Position numbers and translations under genes: made by a program. From Methylophaga sp. UBA3192 (lineage in GTDB: Bacteria; Pseudomonadota; Gammaproteobacteria; Nitrosococcales; Methylophagaceae): 64,000 bases of DNA. This document shows, in pieces, positions 1-8,637 of this stretch; position 1 is the stretch's first letter; each line of letters opens with the position of its first letter. Location: positions 375,965 to 439,964 of the forward strand of contig DEXE01000007.1 in NCBI GenBank assembly GCA_002363955.1, in the 5' to 3' direction. The notes below the pieces were generated by a model that saw nothing but the letters and a program-made list of their open reading frames with translations, had not been told where the DNA came from and did not search any database.

Positions 1-143
1 ATACATCCCTGTATTTCACCGCTGCGCAGCCCGCTAAGCTGTTCAAATGAGTTCCAGACTCATTTGTCAATCGCTTATGTAGGAGGGCTACACGGCGTGA
101 TTTCCGCCTTGTCAGACACAAAAAAAGCCTCCAGCAGTGGTGG
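1..143 (-). repeat. Partial diverged copy of the intergenic repeat at 58011-58273
   Basis: Read on the minus strand from 143 down, this matches the element at 58033 onward. An identical 18-nt block (126-143) is followed by a T-run, the block ACAAGGCGGAAAT (112-100), a diverged stretch, and CTACATAAG (82-74). After that the two copies stop resembling each other. The remaining part holds its own hairpin, AAATGAGT (45-52) with ACTCATTT (58-65), and a small one at 1-14. The 126-147 part can fold as CTCCA/TGGAG followed by seven Ts, which looks like a terminator on the minus strand. The left limit is unknown because the window starts here. No gene is visible in 1-344; 144-300 is A/T-rich with nothing I can name. 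Confidence 0.7.
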
Positions 144-300
144 AGATGAAAGATCAACAAGCCCTAGCGACCGCTTTTAATAAAAGTTTGTTCACATGGT
201 ATGTGTCCGTGAAGTTTAGGTAAATCCGCGTGCCGATAAAAAAATAAATCGCCCTACAACCGTAAATTCTGCTACATTCTATCGCCCTTTCAAGGGCTTA

Positions 301-334
301 GCTTTGTTCTTCATCAACAACAAAGCCACTTTTT
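301..334 (+). promoter_or_regulatory. Leader hairpin upstream of the 2OG oxygenase
   Basis: GCTTTGTT (301-308) and AACAAAGC (319-326) are perfect 8-bp arms around a 10-nt loop, followed within four bases by five Ts. It lies directly before the ribosome binding site of the first gene. It could be a weak attenuator or a fold in the leader. The stem is A/T-rich, so this is tentative. Confidence 0.3.
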
Positions 335-344
335 CATCTGGAGA

Positions 345-995
345 ATGACTTTATTGAACACTCAATCGGTTGTTGATTATGCCGTATTCGATCTGATTGC
401 CGATGCCTTAACCACCCATGGTTACTGCATCCTGCCACAGTTGTTGCCTCCAGCATTGACTCACAATTTATACCGACGCGTATCCCGTCTTGACGAACAT
501 AATGACTTGTTGCTTGCTGGTATAGGTCGTGAACAAAAACATCAATTGAATGAAAATATTCGTAGTGATGAAACCCGTTGGCTGGATCCGGCTAACAGCA
601 TTGACCAGGCTTATCTTTCCCATATGGCTGACTTCCGACTGGCGATGAATCAACGTTTGTTTCTCGGCCTGTTTGATTACGAAGCGCATTATGCACATTA
701 TCCTACTGGGGCATTCTACAAACGGCATGTGGATGCATTTAAAGGTCAGTCAAATCGTATATTAACGACAGTGATGTACTTAAACCCGTTCTGGCAGGCT
801 CAGGACGGCGGTCAATTGCAGATCTATGACATTAATAATGATAGTCTGATTACCTCAGTTGAACCCGAAATGGGCACCTTTGTGGTTTTTCTAAGTGAGC
901 AGTTTCCGCATGAAGTTTTGTCCGCCAGGCGGGATCGTTACAGTATTGCAGGGTGGTTCCGGGTTCAGGATCCATTGCAGGCACCATTAATATGA
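345..995 (+). CDS. 2OG-Fe(II) dioxygenase, SM-20/PHD-like prolyl hydroxylase family
   Basis: Predicted iron- and 2-oxoglutarate-dependent oxygenase of 216 residues. The double-stranded beta-helix metal triad is readable: His128 and Asp130 in the HVD motif, and distal His189 in FPHEVL. Arg198 in RYSIAGWFR fits the 2-oxoglutarate-binding arginine. The general look (AHYPTGAFYKRHVD, GGQLQIY) matches the SM-20 / PHD-like bacterial group, some of which hydroxylate a proline of elongation factor Tu; the substrate here is unknown. GGAG (340-343) is only one base from the ATG at 345, so TTG at 354 could be the real start. The gene overlaps the following deformylase gene by four bases (ATGA), which implies translational coupling. 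Confidence 0.85.
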   Translation: MTLLNTQSVVDYAVFDLIADALTTHGYCILPQLLPPALTHNLYRRVSRLDEHNDLLLAGIGREQKHQLNENIRSDETRWLDPANSIDQAYLSHMADFRLAMNQRLFLGLFDYEAHYAHYPTGAFYKRHVDAFKGQSNRILTTVMYLNPFWQAQDGGQLQIYDINNDSLITSVEPEMGTFVVFLSEQFPHEVLSARRDRYSIAGWFRVQDPLQAPLI

Positions 996-1540
996 AAACA
1001 GACTTTGACATTCTGGAATTGGGGCAATCCGATTTACGTCGTATCGCCGAACCTGTCACCGATATACAATCTACGGTATTTCAGCAAAAGATTGATGCAT
1101 TAATTGAATTTGTGAAACAGCGTGGTGGTATGGGAATTGCCGCGACTCAAGTCGGTATTAACCAACGATTTTTTATTATGTCGAGCCATCCCAATGATCG
1201 TTATCCCTATGCACCGGATATGCCTGCAACCAGTGTTATTAATCCTGAAATTGTCTGGCATTCCGACGCTATGGAAAAAGACTGGGAAGGTTGTTTGAGT
1301 GTCCCCGGATTACGTGCCCTTGTTCCGCGTTATCAGCAGATAAAAGTTCGCTATCTGTTGCGTAATGGTGAGTTGGTTGAAACGGAATATCATGATTTTA
1401 TGGCCAGACTGTTTCAGCATGAACTGGATCATCTTGATGGCAAAGTGTTTGTTGATCGAGTGGAAAGCAGCTTGGATATGATGACCGAATCCAGCTGGCG
1501 CTCCATGCTGACACAACAATCCGGAGACAATGACAAGTAA
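992..1540 (+). CDS. def: Peptide deformylase
   Basis: Removes the formyl group from N-terminal methionine of nascent proteins in the cytoplasm. All three family motifs are present in the 182-residue product: GIAATQ (48-53), EGCLSVP with metal ligand Cys101, and HELDH with His143 and His147 and catalytic Glu144. I chose ATG 992 because it overlaps the upstream stop as ATGA and gives a normal deformylase N-terminus; an upstream in-frame start at 953 would add 13 unlikely residues. The gene is away from the usual def-fmt locus, so it is probably a second paralogue. Its stop overlaps the next ATG (TAATG). Confidence 0.93.
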   Translation: MKTDFDILELGQSDLRRIAEPVTDIQSTVFQQKIDALIEFVKQRGGMGIAATQVGINQRFFIMSSHPNDRYPYAPDMPATSVINPEIVWHSDAMEKDWEGCLSVPGLRALVPRYQQIKVRYLLRNGELVETEYHDFMARLFQHELDHLDGKVFVDRVESSLDMMTESSWRSMLTQQSGDNDK

Positions 1541-2091
1541 TGGCACAGCAATTTACAGCTTTATCGGACCGCTTGATTGAATTCATTCATAAACAACATC
1601 TGTTTTTTGTGGCAACAGCAACAGCTGACAGTCGGGTTAATGTCTCCCCCAAAGGCATGGATTCGTTGAGAGTATTAAACAGCAACCGCGTGGCCTGGCT
1701 CAACGTGACTGGCAGTGGCAATGAAACTGCTGCACATATTGAAGAAATTCCGCGTATGACCATTATGTTTTGTGCATTTGAAGGAAAGCCTTTAATTCTG
1801 AGACTCTATGGACAGGCTCAGGCTATACATCATCATGACCCCGAATGGAAAAGCCATTATGCCTTGTTTGATCCGCTGCCCGGAGCCAGACAAATCTTTA
1901 TTCTGGATATTGATCTGGTACAAACCTCTTGTGGCATGGCTGTACCCTATTTGGATTATGTCGGTGAACGCGAATTGCTGAATAACTGGGCTGAACGCAA
2001 AGGTGAAACCGGTATAAAAGACTATTGGCGGGAAAAAAATCAATTCACTGTGGATGGACTTGAAACCAATATTGTAAATAAGAATCTTTAG
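1540..2091 (+). CDS. Pyridoxamine 5'-phosphate oxidase-related FMN-binding protein
   Basis: 183-residue split-barrel flavoprotein of the PNPOx-like family. The N-terminal half has the typical pattern of a short helix (LSDRLIEFIHKQHLFFVATA), VNVSPKGMDSLRV, AWLNVTGSGNETAAHI and a later RLYGQAQA strand. Family members bind FMN or F420, or degrade heme or reduce various substrates, so a specific reaction cannot be assigned and PdxH itself is unlikely. The start overlaps the stop of the deformylase gene by one base, making this the third member of a coupled trio with the 2OG oxygenase. The next gene is convergent, 11 bp away. Confidence 0.8.
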   Translation: MAQQFTALSDRLIEFIHKQHLFFVATATADSRVNVSPKGMDSLRVLNSNRVAWLNVTGSGNETAAHIEEIPRMTIMFCAFEGKPLILRLYGQAQAIHHHDPEWKSHYALFDPLPGARQIFILDIDLVQTSCGMAVPYLDYVGERELLNNWAERKGETGIKDYWREKNQFTVDGLETNIVNKNL

Positions 2092-2102
2092 TCTGCTTGC
2101 CC

Positions 2103-3155
2103 CTAATGGCCGAACATTTCACCCACCGATTTTGCCAGAGATTCCGAACGTTTCGGATTACGCAGTGCCTGCATCACCGGTTCACGCATACCGGGAATGA
2201 ATAACAGATCGGCCAATAACTGACTGAAGCCGGGTTGACCGGCATCATTGAGGGCGAGTTGCTCAAGATACAACGCACAGATTGCCGGTTTGGCCACTGC
2301 CAGCCAGATTCGCCCCGAAATTATTGCCAGGACTTCAATTTCCTTACTGCAGCGATGTTTCAGTACCTGGGTTACCATTCGCTCAACTAATCCACGCGCG
2401 GGGCTGTTTGATGCTGCCCGCAAGCAGGAAATAATCCTGGCCGTATCGGGTTGTTTTTCTTGTAATTGAATATCAACCTGCTGAGCCAGCACTTCTATTA
2501 CCCCTGCAGCAGGACAGGCATGTTCCAGTAACACACAGAGATTATGAAATGGTTCTTCTGGCAGTTTTGGCAGCGTTTGAATTAAACCTAAAGTACCTTC
2601 ATTAGTATCCAGTCTGATGGCAAAATCTGCCAATCCCTGCATGGCAAGTCCAGGCCATTTATCCAGTGGCAGATCACCAGTGAAATACCGATAGGCGGTA
2701 TCATAATATTTCGATGGTGCTAACTTTAAAGTATAAGTGGCCTGGGCATTGAAAGCGGCCATTCGATCCTGGCGTGGTTTGAAGGTGTAGGGGCTATCGC
2801 GCAAAGCACCCTGAATTTTTTCACCATCTGCTGCAGCCAGCATGGCTTCACCCAGTCTTTCTAACAACATCAGCAGGAACGCATCACGGGCATCTGGAAC
2901 CAACAGCCCCTGTTCATCCAATGGAAATTGCAGAAACCAGACATACTGCTTTTCCGACATTTCAGGATGCCAGAAAATGATCCCCATTTGAGCTAAACGT
3001 TTGAAAGGATAAGGGTAGGGGCGCTGACAATTATCAAAACTGACAAACTGCTCAGGCGTTAATTTGCAGACCCTGCGCCCCATATCAAATACCCGGTATT
3101 GAGCACCACTCTGACGTAGAAACTTGCTCAGCGTATTGATCTGTCCAATATCCAT
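2103..3155 (-). CDS. DUF3549 family protein
   Basis: 350-residue protein that I recognise as the gammaproteobacterial DUF3549 family from its N-terminus (IGQINTLSKFLRQSG, FRVFDMGRRV-like, PYPYPFKRLAQMG) and its full length. No function is known to me and no catalytic motif stands out. The C-terminal half is leucine- and alanine-rich and likely helical. There is no signal peptide or membrane segment. It lies 13 bp downstream of argJ on the same strand and could be the last gene of a secA-argJ transcript; it converges with the PNPOx-like gene. Confidence 0.75.
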   Translation of the reverse strand: MDIGQINTLSKFLRQSGAQYRVFDMGRRVCKLTPEQFVSFDNCQRPYPYPFKRLAQMGIIFWHPEMSEKQYVWFLQFPLDEQGLLVPDARDAFLLMLLERLGEAMLAAADGEKIQGALRDSPYTFKPRQDRMAAFNAQATYTLKLAPSKYYDTAYRYFTGDLPLDKWPGLAMQGLADFAIRLDTNEGTLGLIQTLPKLPEEPFHNLCVLLEHACPAAGVIEVLAQQVDIQLQEKQPDTARIISCLRAASNSPARGLVERMVTQVLKHRCSKEIEVLAIISGRIWLAVAKPAICALYLEQLALNDAGQPGFSQLLADLLFIPGMREPVMQALRNPKRSESLAKSVGEMFGH

Positions 3156-3168
3156 ATGCTGCTCCGTA

Positions 3169-4395
3169 TCAGGTACGGTATTCGGCGTTGATTTTCACGT
3201 AATCGTAAGAAAAATCACAAGTCCAGACTGTTTTAGCGGCATCACCTCTACCGAGTTTAACCTGGATAGTTATTTCTGATTGAGACATTACCTGCTGACC
3301 TTTTTCTTCAGTATAGTCAGATGCGGGTTGTCCACCATCGACAATACAAACGGTATCCAGATATATTGCAATTTTTGATAAATCCAGATTAGGTAAACCA
3401 CTACGGCCCACTGCCGCCAGAATACGTCCCCAGTTTGGATCTGAGGCAAATAATGCGGTTTTTACCAGTGGTGAATGGGCAATCGTATAGGCAACCTGCT
3501 GACATTCATCTACATCCGCACCCTGCTGCACATCAATACTGATAAATTTGGTTGCCCCTTCGCCATCCCGCACAATCGCTTGTGCCAGAAACCGACTTAA
3601 TTCATTCAAAGCGGTTAAAAACTGTTGAGCATCAGCGGCGTTAATATCATCTATTAAAGGGTTAGCCGCCTGACCGGTGGCCATCAAAATACAGGCATCA
3701 TTGGTCGACGTATCCCCATCCACCGTGATGCTGTTAAATGACTGTTCCATCGATATTTCAAGCATTGCTTGCAACACAGATGTGCTTATTGCCGCATCAG
3801 TGGCGATGTAGGACAGCATCGTGGCCATATCAGGCCGAATCATACCGGAACCTTTTGCAATGCCTGTCAGGGTGATTTGCTGTCCATTTAAAGACAGTTC
3901 TACACTACGGGCTTTAGGGATAGTATCGGTGGTCATAATGGCATGTGCAGCATTCAACCAGTTATCAGCCTTTAACTGGTTAAATGCTTCCGGTAATACA
4001 GTGGTAATTTTATCCACCGGTAATGGTTGTCCAATTACGCCGGTAGAAAAAGGCAATACGGTATTAGCGTCACACTGGCCAATCTTAGCCACCGCCTCAC
4101 AACATGCTTTTGCAGCAACTAACCCTGCATCACCGGTTCCAGCATTGGCATTTCCCGAATTTATCAACAGAAAGCGGGTTGTTGATTGGGTTTGATGTTG
4201 CCGGGCAACCAATACTGGTGCAGCACAAAATGCATTGCGAGTGTACACCCCGGCTGTGTGACTACCTGGAGCCAGTTCAATTAATACCACATCTTGACGG
4301 CCAGGCTTTTTAATACCGGCACTGGCGGTGGCAAGGCGGATACCCTTAACCGGTTTTAATTCAGCAGCAATCGGAGCCGATAGATTGACTGCCAT
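3169..4395 (-). CDS. argJ: Bifunctional ornithine acetyltransferase / N-acetylglutamate synthase
   Basis: Cytoplasmic enzyme of the cyclic arginine pathway. It moves the acetyl group from N-acetylornithine to glutamate and can also use acetyl-CoA. The 408-residue precursor carries the autocleavage and nucleophile motif KGSGMIRPDMATML, with the expected processing before Thr192. The oxyanion region STGVIG (117-122) and the C-terminal GRSGLPN and GDAAKTVWTCDFS are also typical. The ATG shares one base with the secA stop codon (TAATG), so the two genes are translationally coupled; secA-argJ adjacency is known in other gammaproteobacteria. Confidence 0.96.
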   Translation of the reverse strand: MAVNLSAPIAAELKPVKGIRLATASAGIKKPGRQDVVLIELAPGSHTAGVYTRNAFCAAPVLVARQHQTQSTTRFLLINSGNANAGTGDAGLVAAKACCEAVAKIGQCDANTVLPFSTGVIGQPLPVDKITTVLPEAFNQLKADNWLNAAHAIMTTDTIPKARSVELSLNGQQITLTGIAKGSGMIRPDMATMLSYIATDAAISTSVLQAMLEISMEQSFNSITVDGDTSTNDACILMATGQAANPLIDDINAADAQQFLTALNELSRFLAQAIVRDGEGATKFISIDVQQGADVDECQQVAYTIAHSPLVKTALFASDPNWGRILAAVGRSGLPNLDLSKIAIYLDTVCIVDGGQPASDYTEEKGQQVMSQSEITIQVKLGRGDAAKTVWTCDFSYDYVKINAEYRT

Positions 4396-7100
4396 TATTT
4401 AATGGCGCCGTGGCAATTTTTAAACTTCTTGCCACTGCCACATGGGCACGGATCGTTACGGCCAACTTTCTTGCCATCACGTGTTAACGGTTGATTGGCT
4501 GTAGGGTGTTCGCTCTCTGCTTCAGCCGATGCACTTTCATGCTGATACTCTACATCCGCTGATTGACGACGTTGTTCGTCAACTGCAGCAATATCTTCAG
4601 GGGCACGCACTTTGACACGTGAAATCAAGCTGATAACTTCGTGTTTTAAGGTATCAAGCATTGCCGTGAATAACTGGAAAGCTTCCCGTTTGTATTCCTG
4701 TTTTGGATCTTTTTGTGCGTAACCACGCAGGTTAATACCCTGGCGAAGATAATCCATTTGTGCCAGATGTTCTTTCCATTGTGTATCCAGTGTTTGCAAC
4801 ATAATGGCTTTTTCAAAATGTCGCATCAGTTCAGCACCGACCGTAGCTTCCTTAGCCTGACAAGCTGCTTCAGCTTCATCAATAATACGTTCACGCAAGG
4901 TTTCTTCGTGCAGGTTATCATCGGCTTCAAGCCAGCCACTGATATCCAGATCCAGGGCAAAATCATCACGCAATGCCTGTTCCAGACCACTGATATTCCA
5001 CTGTTCGTCGATACTGTTTGGTGGGATATAAAGACTGATAACGTCGTTAACAACACCTCTGCGCATGGAAACAATGGTTTCAGACACATCTTCCGCTGCC
5101 ATTAATTCATTGCGCTGCTCGTAAATCACCTTACGCTGATCGTTGGCAACATCATCAAACTGCAGTAACTGCTTGCGAATATCAAAGTTATGTCCTTCGA
5201 CTTTGCGTTGCGCATTCTCGATTGCTCTGCTGACCCATGGATGCTCGATGGCCTCACCTTCTTCCATACCCAGTTTCTGCATCAGCCCTGACATGCGTTC
5301 CGAAGCAAAAATTCGCATCAGATTATCTTCCAGAGACAGATAGAAACGGGTTGAACCGGGATCACCCTGACGACCCGAACGGCCGCGCAGCTGGTTATCA
5401 ATGCGACGTGATTCATGACGCTCTGTACCGATAATATGCAAACCGCCAGCTTGTAACACTAAGTCATGACGTTGCTGCCAATCGGCTTTCACTCTGGCTT
5501 TTGCTGCGTCATCAGCATTTTCGTCTAATTTATCCAGCTCAGCATCCAAACTGCCGCCCAAAACAATATCCGTACCACGGCCAGCCATATTGGTGGCGAT
5601 AGTTACGGAACCGGGTTTACCTGCTTCAGCTATGATATGCGCCTCTTTTTCATGGAATTTGGCGTTCAGCACTTCATGCGGAATTTTGGCTTTGGTCAGT
5701 AATTTATCCAGATATTCTGAACTTTCAATCGAAGCCGTACCCACCAGCACCGGTTGTTTACGTTTTATACATTCCTGAATGTCCAACAAAATTGCATCAA
5801 ATTTTTCTTTGGCTGTCAGGTAAATACGATCCGCTTCATCTTTACGTTGCATTGGCCGATGTGTCGGGATGACGACAACTTCCAGCCCATAAATCGATTG
5901 TAATTCGTATGCTTCCGTATCAGCGGTACCGGTCATACCGGATAATTTTTTATACAGACGGAAATAATTCTGAAAGGTTATTGATGCAAGCGTTTGATTC
6001 TCATTTTGAATCTTCACACCCTCTTTGGCTTCGATGGCTTGATGTAAACCTTCAGACCAACGACGGCCCGGCATGGTACGCCCGGTAAATTCATCGACGA
6101 TTACAATCTGATCGTCCTGCACAATGTACTCAACATCCCGATGAAACAATACATGCGCTCGCAATGCCGCTGTAACATGGTGCATAAGTCCGATATTTGC
6201 CGCATCGTACAAGCTGGCATCTTCATCGAGCAGACCGGCATCGGTCAGTAATTGCTCAATTTTTTCATGACCGGCCTCAGTGAAATGAACCTGTTTGTTC
6301 TTTTCATCGACGGTGTAGTCACCGGGTACGGTAATATCCTCTTCTTCACCTTCCTGTTTCGTCAGATTTGGGATGAGTGAATTGATCTGTACATACCGTT
6401 CAGAGCTATCCTCGGCAGGACCAGATATGATCAGGGGCGTCCGTGCTTCGTCAATAAGAATGGAGTCGACTTCATCGATAACCGCAAAATTCAGGGGGCG
6501 TTGCACGCGGTCTTCAAGCCGAAAGGCCATATTATCGCGCAGATAATCAAAGCCAAACTCGTTATTGGTGCCGTAGGTAATATCCGCAGCATAGGCTTCA
6601 CGACGTTCATCACCACTTAATCCGCTGACAATGACACCCGTTGTTAATCCCAGGAAACCGTATAGCTTACTCATCCAGGCTGAGTCACGTTTCGCCAGAT
6701 AATCGTTGACGGTAATTACGTGAACACCTTCACCAGTTAACGCATTGAGATAAACAGCCAGGGTTGCAACCAGTGTTTTACCTTCACCGGTTTTCATTTC
6801 AGCAACTTTGCCATCATTGAGCACCATACCGCCAATCAGCTGCACATCAAAGTGGCGCATTTCCATTACCCGCTTGCCGGCTTCACGTACGACAGCGAAA
6901 GCTTCAACCAGAATATCTTCCAGTGTCTGGCCATCTGCGAGTCGTTGTTTGAATTCTGTGGTTTTGGCTTTTAAGGCAGCATCATCAAGTTTTTCGTATT
7001 CGCTTTCCAAATCATTGATAAGGCCAACTTGTTTCTGCAGTTTTTTGATTACACGATCGTTACGACTGCCGAAAACCTTACTGAAAAACTTGCCTACCAT
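4395..7100 (-). CDS. secA: Preprotein translocase ATPase SecA
   Basis: Motor that drives unfolded preproteins through SecYEG. Full length at 901 residues. Walker A is MKTGEGKT (102-109) and the DEAD-type Walker B region reads VIDEVDS, with the conserved EARTPLIISGP following. Motif VI is visible as QLRGRSGRQGDPG. The C-terminus ends in the zinc-binding SEC-C motif CPCGSGKKFKNCHG, which binds SecB and phospholipid. The N-terminus (FSKVFGSRNDR) aligns with E. coli SecA, supporting ATG 7100. No secM-like gene precedes it. argJ follows with a one-base overlap. Confidence 0.98.
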   Translation of the reverse strand: MVGKFFSKVFGSRNDRVIKKLQKQVGLINDLESEYEKLDDAALKAKTTEFKQRLADGQTLEDILVEAFAVVREAGKRVMEMRHFDVQLIGGMVLNDGKVAEMKTGEGKTLVATLAVYLNALTGEGVHVITVNDYLAKRDSAWMSKLYGFLGLTTGVIVSGLSGDERREAYAADITYGTNNEFGFDYLRDNMAFRLEDRVQRPLNFAVIDEVDSILIDEARTPLIISGPAEDSSERYVQINSLIPNLTKQEGEEEDITVPGDYTVDEKNKQVHFTEAGHEKIEQLLTDAGLLDEDASLYDAANIGLMHHVTAALRAHVLFHRDVEYIVQDDQIVIVDEFTGRTMPGRRWSEGLHQAIEAKEGVKIQNENQTLASITFQNYFRLYKKLSGMTGTADTEAYELQSIYGLEVVVIPTHRPMQRKDEADRIYLTAKEKFDAILLDIQECIKRKQPVLVGTASIESSEYLDKLLTKAKIPHEVLNAKFHEKEAHIIAEAGKPGSVTIATNMAGRGTDIVLGGSLDAELDKLDENADDAAKARVKADWQQRHDLVLQAGGLHIIGTERHESRRIDNQLRGRSGRQGDPGSTRFYLSLEDNLMRIFASERMSGLMQKLGMEEGEAIEHPWVSRAIENAQRKVEGHNFDIRKQLLQFDDVANDQRKVIYEQRNELMAAEDVSETIVSMRRGVVNDVISLYIPPNSIDEQWNISGLEQALRDDFALDLDISGWLEADDNLHEETLRERIIDEAEAACQAKEATVGAELMRHFEKAIMLQTLDTQWKEHLAQMDYLRQGINLRGYAQKDPKQEYKREAFQLFTAMLDTLKHEVISLISRVKVRAPEDIAAVDEQRRQSADVEYQHESASAEAESEHPTANQPLTRDGKKVGRNDPCPCGSGKKFKNCHGAIK

Positions 7101-7150
7101 GACTGAAACTACCTGTTGAATTGTGCCGAATTGACGACGGTTTGATTAAT

Positions 7151-7167
7151 CGCGTGATTATAACGCG
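7151..7167 (-). promoter_or_regulatory. Candidate secA promoter -10 within an inverted repeat
   Basis: On the minus strand a perfect TATAAT (7162-7157) lies about 57 bases before the secA start. It sits inside the palindrome CGCGT-N7-ACGCG (7151-7155 and 7163-7167). No good -35 is present at 16-18 bp spacing, so the promoter may be activator-dependent or may be misread. No regulator is suggested. Confidence 0.4.
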
Positions 7168-7238
7168 TACTGTTAAGAAGATCGAAAGACCTGCCACACT
7201 TTTTTAAGTGGTGACATTTTTTTCAATTGCAAGAAGCG

Positions 7239-8159
7239 TTATTCGATGTAGTTAAATGGATTGACTGATTTACCGTCTCTTAGCACTTCGAAATGAACAT
7301 GCGGACCGGTTGAGCGGCCGGTTGAACCCATCAATGCGATAACATCACCCTTGCTGACGCGGTCACCCGTATTGACTTCCAGTGATTTGTTATGGGCGTA
7401 ACGGGTTACATATCCATTGCCGTGATCGATTTCCACCAATCCGCCATAACCTCCCCGCATACCAGCCCAACTGACAATACCATCAGCAACAGAGATTACT
7501 GCGCTACCCGTTTTACCGGCAAAATCTATTCCATCATGAAAAGCTTTTTTGCCATTAAAAGGGTCCACACGATAGCCATAAAAAGACGATATCCATCCAT
7601 CCTGAACAGGTCTGCCAGTTGGAATCGCACCAGTAATATTATCGTTTGTGATCAAATAATCCTGTAAAGCAGTCAGGGTATCCTGTTGATTGGCAAAGTC
7701 TTGAGAAAGCTTTACTAGGCTTTCTTCAAATTCAGCGTTGGACAACCAGTCACCGGATTTTTCAATACCCCCGATACCTGGTGAAAACTCCAAATCAAAA
7801 TCGCTTAGTTCGAAACCGGCAATTTCAGCCAGGCGTTGGCTGAGCATTTTTAGTCGGATTGCTTCTGCCTGTAAGCCACCTAGCTGCTGTGCATAAAAAC
7901 CTTGAATTTCTTCATTGGCAGTAGTGTCATCACTAATGGAATGAGGTGCGGTTTGGGGAGAAAGTAATTGTGCCGTAGGGAAAAACTTTGAATCTTCTGT
8001 CGTTGTCAGCGCCGTCTTTTCTTCAATATAATTCATTGCTGTGACAGTGATAGCAATGGTCATGGATAAAAGAAACATCGCTAATAACATCAAACTCGCT
8101 CGGCTTAAATGCCAATGCTTATGGCCGGTATTGTCGGCGGATATTATGATAATCTGCAT
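7239..8159 (-). CDS. M23-family cell-wall endopeptidase, membrane anchored
   Basis: Predicted murein hydrolase or division-associated LytM protein, 306 residues. One N-terminal transmembrane segment (MLLAMFLLSMTIAITVTAM) is followed by a probable coiled coil (LGGLQAEAIRLKMLSQRLAEI) and a C-terminal LytM/M23 domain. Zinc ligands are in HDGIDFAG and HVHFEV, so the site looks active. I chose ATG 8159 because an AGGA ribosome site precedes it by about five bases; an in-frame ATG at 8186 would overlap the start of divergent dciA. The order lpxC-dciA-M23-secA is the same as in Pseudomonas. The substrate is presumably periplasmic peptidoglycan. Confidence 0.9.
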   Translation of the reverse strand: MQIIIISADNTGHKHWHLSRASLMLLAMFLLSMTIAITVTAMNYIEEKTALTTTEDSKFFPTAQLLSPQTAPHSISDDTTANEEIQGFYAQQLGGLQAEAIRLKMLSQRLAEIAGFELSDFDLEFSPGIGGIEKSGDWLSNAEFEESLVKLSQDFANQQDTLTALQDYLITNDNITGAIPTGRPVQDGWISSFYGYRVDPFNGKKAFHDGIDFAGKTGSAVISVADGIVSWAGMRGGYGGLVEIDHGNGYVTRYAHNKSLEVNTGDRVSKGDVIALMGSTGRSTGPHVHFEVLRDGKSVNPFNYIE

Positions 8160-8184
8160 ACTTATCCTCGTCCCGGATTGAGAC

Positions 8185-8637
8185 ATGTCAAATAAACCGC
8201 TTCATTTCGCCACTGTTTGCCAAACAAATCAGCATTTACAGCAAATGTCGAAGCGCGCTCAGAAATTAACCCAGCTTAACAGTATTCTGCAAGAAATTTT
8301 ACCCTCACAGTTCGTAGGGCATTGCCAGCTGGCGAATATGACAGATAACAAAATCATTATTCACACTGAAAATGCGGCAATTGCAAGCCTGTTACGTTTT
8401 CATTCCGCAACTATTTGTAAAACGTTTTCCAGTCAGTTGAAGGTTCAGATTCAACGAGCTGAAATCAAGGTAAAACCAAACTACCAGCCAGCACGGCCAG
8501 CCAAATCAAATATGATTGATATCTCTAATAACAACGCAGCGCTGATTGCTCAGACCGCCGCCGGGATGGACGATGGTCAGCTCAAAACAGCGCTGCATAA
8601 ACTCGCTAAACGAGGTAAAACGTCTGATGATTCCTAA
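8185..8637 (+). CDS. dciA: DciA-type replicative helicase loader (DUF721)
   Basis: 150-residue DUF721 protein. The N-terminal part (residues about 15-100: LTQLNSILQEILPSQF, HCQLANMTDNKIIIHTENAA, LLRFHSATICKTF) matches the KH-like DciA domain, and the C-terminal tail is polar. DciA binds DnaB and supports its loading in bacteria lacking the phage-derived DnaC/DnaI loaders; dnaB lies at 34.8-36.2 kb in this window. The ATG lies only 25 bp from the start of the divergent M23 gene. Its last codons overlap the 3' end of convergent lpxC by four bases, so the gene is squeezed between two oppositely transcribed genes. Confidence 0.85.
   Translation: MSNKPLHFATVCQTNQHLQQMSKRAQKLTQLNSILQEILPSQFVGHCQLANMTDNKIIIHTENAAIASLLRFHSATICKTFSSQLKVQIQRAEIKVKPNYQPARPAKSNMIDISNNNAALIAQTAAGMDDGQLKTALHKLAKRGKTSDDS

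Noticed and set aside
4713..5105. 130-codon plus-strand frame inside secA
   Set aside because: Antisense shadow of a highly conserved gene; composition is that of reverse-complemented codons.
7190..7222. Terminator for the M23 gene (CACTT/AAGTG hairpin with T-run)
   Set aside because: The T-run follows the stem on the plus strand, whereas the gene is on the minus strand, where As precede the stem and no T-run follows.
8159..8186. M23 peptidase start at ATG 8186
   Set aside because: It overlaps the dciA start, has no ribosome site, and ATG 8159 has a clear AGGA just upstream.
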